From assembly GCA_029204225.1 (NCBI GenBank), contig CM055101.1, positions 7,244,429 through 7,308,428 on the forward strand: 64,000 nt of DNA, written 5' to 3'. Position numbers and translations under genes: made by a program. Below, one piece after another: positions 12,891-24,711 of this stretch. Each line of letters starts with the position of its first letter. The stretch's first letter is position 1. The notes under the pieces are model-generated. The model was not told the origin of the DNA. It did not search any database and saw only the letters and a program-made list of their open reading frames with translations. The DNA is from Diphasiastrum complanatum. Taxonomy: Eukaryota; Streptophyta; Lycopodiopsida; Lycopodiales; Lycopodiaceae.

Positions 12891-13269
12891 TATATATGTG
12901 TCCCTTAGAAACCCTTTTCGACCCTTATCTCATGTGATATGAGCTATCTCAGTATACTAGACTTGGGATTGGTTGAGTCTGATCACTTGATGAGCCTTGT
13001 CGAGTGATAAGCAATAAAACCACGCATAGACATAAAATTTAAGTCATCACGTGTAATAGGGTTTTGAAAAGGGGTTGAACTTGAGTTGTCTTAATATATT
13101 ACCTGTTAAGTCTGGTCACTTGATAGAGCCATGTCAAGTAATAAGCAACAAAATCATATGTTAGGTAACAAATTTTGACTTTCTCGAGTGGTAGAGACAC
13201 CAAAATGGGGCTATTTACATTGATAGACATATTTATATATGTGTCCCTTAGAAACTCTTTTCAACCCTT
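12891..13269. repeat. 307-bp duplicated patch bordered by 36-bp direct repeats
   Basis: The segment 12927-13233 is nearly identical to 14254-14557 in the same orientation. It is bordered by two copies of tatatatgtgtcccttag... at 12891-12926 and 13234-13269, which differ at 2 of 36 positions by my count. The copy at 14254 lacks these borders, so the 12.9-kb copy appears to be the inserted one. Confidence 0.8.
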
Positions 13270-14253
13270 TTGGGTCAGAACGTACTTGCTCGGAACGTTT
13301 TTTAAAAATACAAAAACATGTGTTAAGCTGGGCACAATCTTCCTTCTTCTTTTTTGTGATACACTGAGGGACGCTAGATATACTACTACTTCCATGAAGT
13401 ATGGTACCAATGAGCTAATAGATTTTGAGGAACATGGTTGTGTGCTGTGCGGTTAAAGCTAGCTGAAGGAAGATTGAGGATAGAAGAGATCTGAAATCTC
13501 TGTGGATGGAATTTGAGGAGGGATTGGAGGTGGGTTTTTTTCGTGAAGGGATTGGTGATGGATGGAGATGAGAGCAATTGACAAGAGCGCAGGGGACTGT
13601 GGTGGGGTGTTTTTGGATTTTGTGTTGAGTGGATGGAAAGGAAATAACTCGGCGGACGTTGTTAGATGATTGCTAGTGTTGAGGAATGGATCAAACATCT
13701 TTGTTTGTGAAATCTTTGGTTGTGGTCTTGTGCAGAGGTGCTACCAACAATGCTCGCCATGACTAATTGATTGTATCACAGTCAAATTTGATTTCAAAAG
13801 ATCATTGAGAGCGTAAAATGGGTTTTTCTTGAGATGGTAATAGGGGACAAGAAAAAATTGAGCATTTGCAATGTCCATCTGTTGAAGTGCTCATGCTCCT
13901 ATATTAGATCTCTGCTGCCGTAATCTCTACTTAAAATAAAACTATTGCTCTCTTGTCCTTCCAAGCAGCAAACTAATCATCCTGCCCAAGGACTAGATTC
14001 AATCTATCAGAGGCCAAAATTGATTGTTCCAAATCATAGATTGACCAAGTTCAGTCACTCGATCTTCTATGTCAAGTGATAAGGACCAAGATCTTGTATT
14101 GGACATTAGATCTGAACTATCTAAAGTGATGGGAATCGACTTTAATCTATTTCATGAGCACACAATTTCTTGAATTTGGTCACTTTATGAGAAACCTTTA
14201 GTGATATGCACCAAAAGTGAGCTATTCCAAAATATACACATCAAATTTTAGTT

Positions 14254-14557
14254 ATCTCATTTGACATGAGCTATCTTAGTATATTAGACTTGGGATTGGT
14301 TGAGTCTGATCACTTGATGAGCCGCGTCGAGTGATAAGCAACAAAACCACGCATAGACATAAAATTTAAGTCATCACGTGTAATAGGGGTTTGACAAGGG
14401 GTTGAACTTGAGTTGTCTTAATATATTACTTGTTGAGTCTAGTCACTTGATAGAGCCATGTCAAGTAATAAGCAACAAAATCATATGTTAAGTAGCAAAT
14501 TTTGACTTTTTTGAGTGATAGACACACCAAAATGGGGCTATTTACATTGATAGACAC
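14254..14557. repeat. Second copy of the 307-bp patch (likely donor)
   Basis: It matches 12927-13233 with a handful of substitutions and small indels. It lies inside the degenerate repeat region and contains the same gatcacttgatgagcc phrases, so it looks like the original location. Confidence 0.75.
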
Positions 14558-14808
14558 CAAGATTGAGCTATATGATGTGATGTTGGTCAATTATGATCAC
14601 TCAAAGAACAATAATGAGTAATTAGGACCAAAATTGAGTTGTCTCACATGTAAGCACATCATTCAAAGTTACATTAATGTCGTAAACTCGAAATCACTCT
14701 AACTTGATAACTCAATGGCTTATCTCAAGTGATAGACAATAATTTTGAGACACATGATAGGGGTCAATTCCATTGATAAGCGATAAAAAACAATCAATCT
14801 AAATGTAT

Positions 14809-15360
14809 TGCATGATGAAAGTCCAAGAAGAAAATCCAAAGCATGGCAAAAGTGATGATGATCAAGAATTAAGCTCTAAAGGAAAGAAAAAAGACAGAGC
14901 CAAACAAAAGTGCTTCTTTTGTGAAAGGCACTTTGCATCCCAGTGCTACAAAAAGAAGAATGCACAAGATGAGAGTAAGCAAGACAACCTTACCATTGAG
15001 GATTATTAGGATGAAGTTGATTCATCCTTGAAGGCATCTACACCAACAATCAAGAGCTACTCCAATGACACATGGTGGATTGAGAGTGAGGCTAGTATTG
15101 GATCTCTTTAAGTCTTGGATCCTCTAAAAGATTGGATAAAGAAAATGTACTCTATGTTTCTAATCTTACTAGGAGCTTGCTTGGTGTTGGGCAACTAATG
15201 AATAGTGGTTTAGATGTTCATTTTAAGGAAGGTGTTTGCTCTATTATAATACTTGCATTGTAAACGGGTTTAAGCAAAGGAGGCTATTCTCAAAGGCTCG
15301 CAAGCAACCATTTGCTAACTCTTCTACTAGATCTTCTAAGTCATTAGATCTCATTCATAG
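14809..15360 (+). pseudogene. Copia gag-protease-integrase scrap
   Basis: The sequence begins in a lysine-rich gag linker and a broken zinc knuckle (KCFFCERHFASQC, missing the central GKKG). It passes an eroded protease site (WWIESEASIGS where D-S-G-A-S-S is expected) and a block like 'NVLYVSNLTRSLLGVGQL', then ends near a pre-integrase phrase before 15360. Several internal deletions and stops are present. It is too short to place in a family with confidence but resembles Copia-8. Confidence 0.7.
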
Positions 15361-16084
15361 TAGATTTGAAACTAATTGAGTCTAATCCCTTGATCAGCAT
15401 CAAAACCACACGTTAGGCATCAGATTTGAACTATTCCAAGTGATAGGTACCAAATTCAAGCTATTTCAATGTCTTGAAGTCACTATTCTATTGGTTTCGT
15501 CACTCAATAGACAATTTTGAGTGATAAAGGCCAAAAATACAACTATCTATGGTAGATAGCAAATTTGAGCTATCTGATGTGATAGGGATCAAATGTCAAC
15601 AATAACTGGTGCAACAAAATATACTAGATTTGAAACTAGTCGATTCTAATAACTTGATGAGCCATGTTGGGTGATAAGAAAAAAAACTACACATTTGGCA
15701 ACAAATTTTGGCATTCCCAAACAATAGGCAACAAATTTAATCTATTTGGATGAAATCCCTCAAAGTTGATCACTCTATGAGGAGCCTAAGGTGAGAATTG
15801 CCAAAATGAGACTTTTTACATTGATATACATCAAGCTGTTTGAGCTATCTCATGTGATGCTGGTTAATTATGATTATCAAATTGGCTATGTCAAGCGATA
15901 GGGACCAAAATAGAGTTGTTTCACATGTAAGTATCAAATTCAAGTTACTTGATTTTTTCAAACTCAAGATTTTGAAGATTTTGATGATTTTTTAAAAATG
16001 ACAAATATGTATTAATTACTGCTTAGTTTTCTAAATAGTTAAAAGAAATCACACTTCTATTTCATAGTTTGTTTGAATCTGCTT

Positions 16085-16981
16085 CTTTTCTTCATGAATT
16101 AGACAATGTCATATTTGTTCAAGCAACTTGACATTGGTAAGGTATCTAAATGTTCTAGTGATAAAGATATTTGTGGATCTTGTTAAATTTGTGTGTACAT
16201 ATCAATTTTAACTATATATTTTGACAAGTGTATTTTGTCAATATCATTAACATTCTTGTTAAAAATTGCAGATAGAATTTAATCGTTCATTAGCGAATAT
16301 GTCTTCTACTGAGGAAATGTCTCGAAATAGGTATATCTATTAAATGTATAGCAGATATTATGTACTTAACATTTGGATTTGCAGCATTGTGTGTTGAATA
16401 TAATTTTTTGTTTTTTTTTCTACGATTGTTTAAAGCACGACGCCTCCACAAGATAGCAAAAAGTTAAAGAAGATGCAATATTATTACAAAATGAAATCAC
16501 GCAAAAGAGCATAAATGCTTGAGCAAAGACTTAGTGGAACATCATCGCCATCAAGTTTTGGTGCCTAGCCTTGACCTGAATCGTAGGTACTATATAATTA
16601 TTTGTTTAAAACTTAGGACTGTATTTATACACATATAAATTAGCTTGTAACATTAAGCTAATCATTTTTGTAATTGTAAAATGAAATTAGTATCAACAGA
16701 GGCACAATGAAAAGATATATTGCGAGTGCAAACAAGGCAAAGGATTGAAAATTTGAGAAAGACGAATAGTGGTTCAACATTTGTGGAAGTTTGGAAAGCA
16801 CATTGAGGACCCCGATGTGGATTTGGAGGTACATTTTGACAATTTAGTACTGTTCTTATCATACACATATTAATAATTTTTTTGAAAAAAATAAAACTAA
16901 TGCTTGTGTAATGTTTCACTCTTGCAGAATAATACATTGATGTCAATGTCTTATAAAATGTCGATTGAAATTGTTGAAAAT
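16085..16981 (+). other. Exon-like blocks upstream of Copia-3 (unrecognised)
   Basis: Short open blocks are bounded by plausible splice sites: ...GACATTG|GTAAGG near 16135, GCAG|ATAGAATT to AATAG|GTATAT (about 16272-16331), AAAG|CACGACGCC to about 16590, and TTGCAG|AATAAT near 16927. The blocks contain stops in all frames and match no family I recognise. They are cut by the Copia-3 insertion at 16982. They may be the 5' part of the CACTA gene at 21235 or an unrelated decayed gene. Confidence 0.3.
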
Positions 16982-17833
16982 TGTCACTTCTCACTTGACA
17001 TTGGTTATTGTAAATATTGATCAAACATTAGAATAATGTGATGATCTGATTTCACGCGTGTGGAGCATGTTCCCACATGTGAAAGGATGCACTTTTCATG
17101 CTTGTATATATCTAAATTGATTTTGTATCAATCTAGTTAGTGTGAACATGATATGACTAGTTTTTAGTCAAGTTGACTAGTCAACTACAAATTAGCTTTT
17201 CCTTGCATGTGCATGAGTAAATGCTCCCACATGACAAGTGGATGTAGAAGATAAGAGTTGACCATTTTTCTTATATCCTATTTTGTAGAAAATATTCCTA
17301 TATTCTTGGAGACTAGCTTTTTGGATTTTAGCCATATTCTAGAAGGTCGACTATTGGATAAGGATCAAGGATGGATCAAATGGATAGATCTGAGGGATGT
17401 GTCACTCTTCACATGTGTGAAGACCTGCTGGACTGTAGCAGACTCGTGGATGTACTTGATGCATAAAAGGATCATCATTTTGCTAAGAAGATTGATGAGA
17501 CTTTTGCATTCTACACTTTTGTGAGGTTTCTAGTCATTCGTCTTGTGATTTCTAGGAATGATTGCTATCTAGGATTATTGTACTTGTTGTTTCAGATGCA
17601 GGCCGTACTGTGGACAGTACTCCACACGTGTGAAGCCTCCTTCACTAATTTGTGAAGCCTCCTTCACTAATTAATGTTGTGTTGATCCATTGCTCTTGCT
17701 TATATCCAAGTGTAGTGAATCTAGATCAAGATCTAATGTGTAGAACTTGATAGATTCATTGATTAAGCAACCAGTAACTCTTTATGATTGTAAAGTACAA
17801 TCATTATTGTCCTAAAAATTGTAAAATTTATCA
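16982..17833 (+). repeat. 5' LTR of Copia-3
   Basis: This is 852 bp from TGTCACTTCTC to AAATTTATCA. It aligns closely with 19399-20908 once the TRIM and its target duplication are removed. It carries several CACACGTGTG-type palindromes (for example near 18000 in the leader and about 17055 in the LTR). Confidence 0.88.
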
Positions 17834-17845
17834 TGGTATCAGAGC
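17834..17845 (+). other. tRNA-iMet primer-binding site of Copia-3
   Basis: This is a perfect TGGTATCAGAGC directly after the LTR's terminal CA. It would prime minus-strand DNA synthesis. Confidence 0.92.
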
Positions 17846-18429
17846 TAAGTAAGAGAGTGATCATTTGAATCATAAATCTTGTAAAGATCATTGGCAAAAA
17901 TTTGTTTTTGGACCAATACTAGTGAGGGCGAGTTCATCTAGAGTGATAGCTTGTAATCATTTGGATCAAAACGACTTGGGGGCTGTGTATGTACTTTTCA
18001 CACGTGTGAAACTGTACATCAACTTTCATTTCAAGTTACTTTGTGTTTGTTGGTCCCAAAATCACAATTCTAGTTCATTTTTTGTGCCTTTTGAAACATA
18101 GTATTGATCTAGATTCAATCTAGCTAATGTCTATGACCAAATATAGTTTTGGATCATTGAAGCATTTTTTTTTAGAGTCTAAGATCAAATCTTAGAGGCT
18201 GATTTGTTCAGATCCTTAGTTGAAGTGAAATCTCTAAGAAAAGTGTAAAGCAATTTTTTTTGTGAGAGTGAAAGCTAGGAATTTTTGGCAAGATCTTTGT
18301 GTATCATTCAAGCTTGTGTGCCAGTTTGATAGAGACAAGCCTATAGGCATTCTTGTAAGCTTTAGGCCTTTCATAGATCTTTTAAAACTCAAAAATCTTT
18401 GTGATTTTAAAAAGAGCATTCATTCTACA

Positions 18430-19398
18430 ATGTCATCCATGGGTGGATATTTGATGGAATCAAGTGAGAGACTCACTTCCACACATTATTCCATTTGGAA
18501 AGTGAGAATGGAATCACTCCTAGTGATCCATGATCTATATGACATAGTTCAAGGAGTTGAGAAAGAGCCTCAAACTCCCCAAGAACAAGCCAAATACAAG
18601 AAGAGATCAAGATTAGCTCTACATTGCATAAAGTTAAATGTATGCAATGACCTCTTGAAAGAGGTGTCTTCTTGTACCTCATCCAAAGAGGCTTGGGATT
18701 CATTAAAGAGCATCTATGAATCCAATAATACTTCAAGAATCCTCATGCTAAGAAATCAAGTTTTCCAAATCATTAAAGGAAGTGGAGAGAGTGGACAAGA
18801 GTATGTCCTTAGGATCAAATCTCTTAACAAGGAGTTAAGTGCAATAGGAGAGAAGATCCAAGATCAAGAGCTAGTACAAATCATCTTGAATGGTTTAGAT
18901 GATGAGTTCACCAACTTAGTCCAATCATTTGCCATTCAAGACACTCTTCCATCCATTGAAAAGTTGCACAATGTTCTTGTGGCCGAGGAGAGTAGGCTTC
19001 TACATCTCAAGACAAGAATGGATAGCATGTAACGTAATGGAGGAGAGGAGAAAGCTAACTTTACATCTAAAGGCAAGAAGAAGCAACATCCATTCAAGAA
19101 AAATCAAGGCAAGGAGGCCGAGATGAAGAATGGAGGATCTACCTCCAAAGGCAAGGTGAAGAACAAGGCAAAACTCAAGCGTTTCTTTTGTGGAAAGAAA
19201 GGACACTTTGCCTCAGAATGCTACTTGAAGAAAAATCAACAAGCCAATGGAGATCAAGGGAACATTTCTCAAGAGGAAGAAGAAGAGGATGGATTCAACA
19301 CATCCTTAATGGTTGCATATGCACCAACTTCAAGTCAAGACACTTGGTAGATAGATAGTGGGGCTAGTTCTCACATGTCTTTTAACAAGCATGAAAAT
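18430..19398 (+). pseudogene. Copia-3 gag, zinc knuckle and protease start
   Basis: Start ATG is at 18430 (MSSMGGYLMESSERL), chosen because it matches the N-terminus of related gags; the frame is open further upstream. Gag blocks IWKVRMESLLVIHDLYDIV, KKRSRLALHCIKLNV, SKEAWDSLKSIYE and LVQIILNGL follow in order. A stop at 19030-19032 is read over by the same frame into a zinc knuckle whose first Cys is replaced by Arg (RFFCGKKGHFASEC). A second stop at 19348-19350 sits just before the protease site IDSGASSHMS. The reading frame is lost at the LTR junction near 19398. Confidence 0.88.
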
Positions 19399-20008
19399 CG
19401 TCACTTCTCACTTGACATTGGTTATTGTAAATATTAATCAAACATTAGAATTATGTGATGATCTGATTTCACACGTGTGGAGCTTGTTCCCACGTGTGAA
19501 AGGATGTACTTTTCATGCTTGTATATATCTAAATTGATTTTGTAATATTCTAGTTAGTGTGAACATAATATGACTAGTTTTTAGTCAAGTTGACTAGTCA
19601 CCTAGAAATTAGCTTTTCCTTGCATGTGCATGAGTAAATGCTCCCACATGACAAGTGGATGTTCACACGTGTGTATAGAGTACTAGAAGATAAGAGTTGA
19701 CCATTTTCCTTAGATCCTGTCTTGTAGGGAATATTCCTATATTCTAGGAGACTAGCTTTTTGGATTTTAGCCATATTCTATAAGGTCAACTATTGGATAA
19801 GGATCAAGGATGGATCAAATGGATAGATCTGAGTGATGTAGCACTCTTCACACGTGTGAAGACCTGCTGGACTATACCAGACTCGTGGATGTACTTGATC
19901 CATAAAAGGATCATCATTTTGCTAAGAACATTGATGAGACTTTTGCATTCTACACTTTTGTGAGGTTTCTAGTCATTTGTCTTGTGATTTCTATAAATGA
20001 TTGCTATC

Positions 20009-20295
20009 TGTTGGAGGATGCAAGCTACACACAGTGGGCTGCTTCCGTAAAGGCACCAAAAGAGTGCATTTGTCCCATAAGTAAATGGAGACTAGAACAT
20101 CATCCACATATAAGCTCATAGTAGACACGATACCCTTGTCCCCTGGTACCAACCGTTTTGGAGTCAAGTGGAAAAAAGGCGGGTGGCTAGGCGATGGGGA
20201 TGGGATCCCACACGCGGCCCACAAGTGCGCACAATGCACGACATTGTCTACTAGACTGAATTGTTGCCGCTTTCCGCTGCCAACAAACTCTAACA
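20009..20295 (+). repeat. TRIM left LTR
   Basis: 287 bp, TGTTGGAGG...CTCTAACA. By hand count it differs from the right copy at about 21 positions, most of them transitions, as expected of methylated, ageing DNA. Confidence 0.92.
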
Positions 20296-20370
20296 TGGTA
20301 TCAGAGCCAAGTGGGGGTCCTGTACGAGCAAGTGGGGATGTCCTTCGCCCTGTGCTCGCTTGAGTGGGGG

Positions 20371-20657
20371 TGTTGGAGGATGCAAGCTACACACAGTGGG
20401 CTGCTTCCGTAAAGGCACCAAAAGAGTGCATTTGTCCCATAAGTAAATAGAGACTAAAACATCATCCACATATAAGCTCATAGTAAACACAATACCCTTG
20501 TCCCCTGGTACTAGCCGTTTTGGGTTCAAGTGGGAAAAAGGCCGGTGGCTAGGTGGTGGGGATGGAATCCCACGTGCGGCCCGCAAGTGCGCACAATGCA
20601 CGACATTGTCTACTGGACCGAATTGTTGTCGCTTTCCGCTGCCAACAAACTCTGACG
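20371..20657 (+). repeat. TRIM right LTR
   Basis: 287 bp, exactly the length of the left copy. Its last two bases are CG where the left copy has CA. Confidence 0.92.
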
Positions 20658-20908
20658 CTATCTAGGATTATTGTACTTGTTGTTTCAGGTGCAGGTCGTA
20701 CTGTGGGCAGTAAGTACTCCACACGTGTGAAGCCTCCCTCACTAATTAATGATGTGTTGATCCATTGCTCTTGCTTAAATCCAAGTGTAGTGAATCTAGA
20801 TCAAGATCTAATGTGTAGAACTTGATAGATTCATTGATTAAGCAACCCATAACTCTCTATGATTGTAAAGTACAATCATTATTGTCCTAAAAACTATAAA
20901 ATTTATCA

Positions 20909-21234
20909 ACAAGATAAGAAATATCGATTTTGGATCATCTTTGACATTAGACAAAGATCTTGTTGATGATCATAATAATGTCACTAGTCACTACACACCT
21001 CATGATGTGGAAGTTATGCATCTTTCCATTTTGCACGTCACTCACTCCACCACACCTCACATAGATCTTTCCATGGAGAATGTGAATTAATTGTTTTTTT
21101 TATATGTCATATTGCATGCCTTAATTTAAGATATGGTGTTTGATTTGCATGTCTTAATTTTAGTTTTAATTTTCATGAATGACAATCTTATATGTTAATT
21201 GATAAATATGTTAATTTGTTTCCCATGTTTGAAG
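20909..21234 (+). other. Short open stretch upstream of the CACTA gene (unrecognised)
   Basis: A frame of about 58 codons is open from 20908 to about 21090 (…LDKDLVDDHNNVTSHY…), then AT-rich DNA. It resembles no family I know. It may belong to the CACTA gene before Copia-3 inserted. Confidence 0.3.
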
Positions 21235-24200
21235 GACTATGAATTGTCATCTAGCTCTAGTGATGATGACAACAGTCACTCCATATCCAAAACAAGATTG
21301 GCATACGATGGACCACACATAAATCAACTATCATGTCGTGAGCGTATGGGATTGAGAGCCATGATGAAAATAGATGAACAACAACGTGCCAAAGCAAATC
21401 AGCCTCAATCTTCTTCTTCTTCTTCTTCAGAATCAAGATCAAGTGCTGAAAATGATTTTTGCATTCAAGATGAAGCTGAAATCATGAACAACTTGATAAA
21501 TAATGTCTATGAGCATCATGATATGGAAGAACGCACCGAACATGATAGCGAATCATTTATTAGTGCCGAGAAAAAAAAATTGAGAGAAGAATCAAATACA
21601 CCATTATATCCTGGAGCAAAGACATCTTGTTGGCCGCTTCGTTGCTTATATTGAACCTCCAAGCAAAATATAAATGGAGTGATACAAGTGTTACATCCTT
21701 ATTTGGGTAAATAAGATTGAAATTTTTTTTCAAGAATTTAATAGATGTGTTGTTCAAGTCAAATGTTTTAGTTGGCTAAATGATCTTTTATTTTATATTA
21801 TGAAAATTCATTCCATTATGTACAGGTTATTGCGCAAACTACTCCCAGAAGGAAACACTATGTTAGAGACAAGATGTGAGACACGAAAAATGTTGAGTGC
21901 AATGGGAATGGACTATACATTGCATCATGCTTGTCCAAAAGATTGCGTCTTATATCGTGGTGAGTATTGAGGGTTAAAAGCTTGTCCTATATGCGATACT
22001 CCTTGATATCGAGATGACTTACAAGGGACCACTATCCCATGCAAGGTGTTACGACACTCATTTGTAATGTTTGTATATTTATTTTTTGTGCATGCAATAT
22101 TTATGTTTTAAAAGAATTCTATTTATAACACGAATTGGATTTGATTCTTTTAGGTTTTACAACTTCTGGATATCACACGTGTCTCATTTGTGGACCAAAT
22201 ATTGATGCTCGCCACTCACGTCATTTAAACAAAGTTGTGTATGAAAATCATTGCAAGTACTTGCATGATGAAAATCATCCATTTAGAAATGCTCATAGAA
22301 GAGGCTTTGGAGGAAGATCAGAAACAAGAATGCCTCCAAAGAGAATGTCTGTGGCAAATTGGCACAATCTTTGGATTGAATCCGAGACTAAGCTAATCAA
22401 TGGTATGAAAAGACTATCCATCTTTCAATGTTTACCATATTGGAATAACCTTTTGATCAATCACTTGCTTGATCCTATGCACATATTCAAAAATGTGGGT
22501 GAATCAATATGGAAACACTTGGTGGGTGACAAAGACAGTATTTCTGCCAGACATGATCTACAAGAATCAAGAACAAAAAAGAGTATTGGCCAAAATTATG
22601 TACTGATGGAAATACCTATAGTATTCCAAGAGCCCCTTGGATTCTTACGAAAGAAGAGTATTAGTACGTACGGTCAGTCATTTGCAAGATGAGAACACCA
22701 AGGGGTTTTGCTCATTCACTACGAACATCATTCATAGCTGAAGGAAATCTCCATGGTCTGAAATCTCACGATTGGTTGAAGATGGTCGAATACATATTTC
22801 CAATGTGCATTCGTGACTGTCTAACTGATCAACTTCGTGATGCCATTTACAAATTAACATCCATTGTCAAGTACTTAATTTTTTTTGTTTACATCGATAT
22901 TTTATGAAATTTCATGTTTTTTTTCTAATACAAGTTTGATAAAATAATATGAACATACTAAAATCTAGTTATACTACAAACATGATGTAGATGGATGTGT
23001 GGTAAGGAGATTCGTGAGATAGATGTGCAAACAAAGCAAGAAGATATGGTGGAGGCTGTATGTATGCTTGAGGGATTTTTCTATCCTAGACATATAGGTG
23101 CATCTGCTTGTGCACTTGGTCCAAGAAGTTGGTATTGCTAGTCTTGTGCACTCAAGGTATAATACACTTTAGTAATTTCAATAAATGTAGTGTGATTCTT
23201 TCAAATTATAAATAACAGAATGTTCTCATTGATGTGTTAAAATTTTCTGTAGGTGGATGTTTTTCTTGGATAGATTCATGAAAGTGTTGAAAGATTTTGT
23301 GCGTCAGAAGGCAACGCCAGAGGGAAGCATGTCAGAGGGATGGTTAGTGCAAGAATCTCTATTTTATGTTACCGAAGTTTTGTTTCAAATAGATCCATCT
23401 ACTCCATGACTATGGCATGATGAGGAAAGCAATGAGGTGAAAGGTGAAAAACCTCAAGGTATGGGTACTCTTAAAAAAATGACACCTAGTTTGAGAGAGA
23501 AAATTTCAACCTTCATGCTATATAATTCAGGAGTAATGGATAAATGGTTGGAATTATATGAAGAAACAAAAAAAGGTAGATATTGACTAGAAATCGACAT
23601 CGACGCAATAGGCGTAGAGGTCAAGCTGCACCTTCACATGATCTTGAGCCATTGCCCAACCAATGCACTATAGACTGGATGATTGATACACTCCAACAAG
23701 CAAGATCAAAGGGACAATTCATATCTGACACAGAATGGGAATTTGCAAGAGGATGTGATTGGAAAGTTTGTCTATAACTCTATTTTTTTTAAGTGAACAA
23801 TTTTAATTTGTACGATGATTGATTATTGTTTTAATAATAATCAACATGTGACAGTATCGAAAGTATAGTGCAATGTGGGAATGTGGTCGTTATCATCACA
23901 TTGAATCAATTGATATGAAACGACGAACTTATGATTGTGGTGTGATGGCATCCTTCCATCAAGAAAGTCGGAGTAGTGCTCGAGATCAAAGTAAAATTTC
24001 TGGAGAGCTTGAGTATGTAGGAACCATACAAGCCATATATGAGGTGTGTTTTGGTGAAATGGGTAAATATTTGTTGTTTGACGTGAAATGGCTCAAAATC
24101 AATTATAGAGGATCAAATGCAACTGTAAAAAAAGATCGTAGTGGATTTTTTGCTATCGATTCAACCATGACACATTGGTGTTGGCTTGTCATTGTGAACA

Positions 24201-24711
24201 TGTGTGCATGAATTTCACATTTTTTTCTTTTTGTCAATTGTGATCAATATTATATTAATCATCTACACTACTTTTTCATTACATCTATTTATTGTGAATT
24301 AAAATGTGAGCATAACAAATATCTAATCCTAACATTGCTAAATGTGTAGGTATTTTTTCAACCAGATTGACTAAACAAAGATTGGTGGTATGTTGTTCAA
24401 ATTAAGCAACGCTCAAGACATGTATTCGAAAATGCATATGTTGAGAATGAAATGGAAGATCTAAATTTGGACAACACAAGTATATCTGATGAAGATAGAC
24501 ATATACTTTCGAGTTTTATAAATATTGAAAACTCGAGAATTGATTCTCATGATTTCGACAACTCAGATGATGAAGAGGACAACAATGATTCTTTGCATGA
24601 GGACAATATTGAGAGAGGTTTTGATTTCGATAGTGATGATGAAAATCATCTTAGCGGAGATGAGTTGCAAGATGTATTGGCTGATGAATTTGAATCTTGC
24701 GATGATGAATA
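21235..24711 (+). pseudogene. CACTA (En/Spm) transposase tnp2-like gene, degenerate and multi-exon
   Basis: Blocks of a tnp2 transposase follow in order on plus. They are a Ser/acidic-rich N-terminal exon (21235-21630) ending in PLYPGAKTS; a core with KLLPEGNTML, DYTLHHACPKDCVLYRGEY and CPICDT (21826-22050); a block with VVYENHCKYL and DPMHIFKNV (22150-22690); the DUF4218 part (GLKSHDW, then HLVHLVQEVG and SRWMFFLDRFMKVLKDF, to 23400); a linker (23583-23777); a DUF4216-like part (23860-24210); and an acidic tail ending at 24711. Introns with GT-AG edges separate blocks. There is a frameshift near 21625 and stops near 21969, 22004 and 23141. The usual N-terminal transposase-associated domain is missing. 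Confidence 0.85.

Larger units (their letters stand above)
13270..15960. repeat. Degenerate non-coding repeat region
   Basis: Phrases such as gagctatctcatgtgatag, gtctgatcacttgatgagcc and gagtgataagcaacaaaacc recur many times between about 12930 and 15960 with variable spacing. They form a decayed tandem-like family. The first few hundred bases (13270-13860) show fewer copies. No open frame is conserved across units. A copia scrap at 14809-15360 interrupts the array. I cannot say whether this was a satellite or the non-coding part of a large element. Confidence 0.6.
20009..20657 (+). mobile_element. TRIM (terminal-repeat retrotransposon in miniature), 649 bp
   Basis: Two 287-bp direct repeats (20009-20295 and 20371-20657) flank only 75 bp. 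That internal piece begins with a perfect primer site TGGTATCAGAGCC at 20296 and ends in the purine-rich gagtgggggt. The repeats start TGTTGGAGGATG; the first ends TAACA, the second TGACG. Flanking CTATC at 20004-20008 and 20658-20662 is a 5-bp target duplication, and the uninterrupted 5' LTR of Copia-3 has the site once. There is no coding capacity, so it depends on proteins of other elements. I see no 5S-like segment that would make it Cassandra. Confidence 0.93.
16982..20908 (+). mobile_element. Copia-3, internally deleted copia retrotransposon with nested TRIM
   Basis: The structure is 5' LTR 16982-17833, primer site 17834-17845, leader, gag and protease start (18430-19398), then directly the 3' LTR 19399-20908, which is split by a 649-bp TRIM at 20009-20657. 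Everything from mid-protease to RNase H, and the polypurine tract, is deleted, leaving it non-autonomous. The LTRs end TG...CA at the 5' copy. I see no 5-bp target duplication next to the chosen ends; the bases gaaaat precede both LTRs, so the true LTR start could lie up to 7 bp further left. Confidence 0.88.
19399..20908 (+). repeat. 3' LTR of Copia-3, interrupted by a TRIM
   Basis: Removing 20009-20657 and one 5-bp target copy leaves about 856 bp, against 852 bp in the 5' LTR. It ends ATTTATCA at 20908. Its first base pair reads CG where the 5' LTR has TG. Confidence 0.85.

Noticed and set aside
20009-20657. Cassandra-type TRIM
   Set aside because: No 5S rRNA-like promoter boxes were seen in the LTRs.
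16982-20908. Target-site duplication for Copia-3
   Set aside because: The five bases before 16982 (aaaat) do not match those after 20908 (acaag), so none is claimed.
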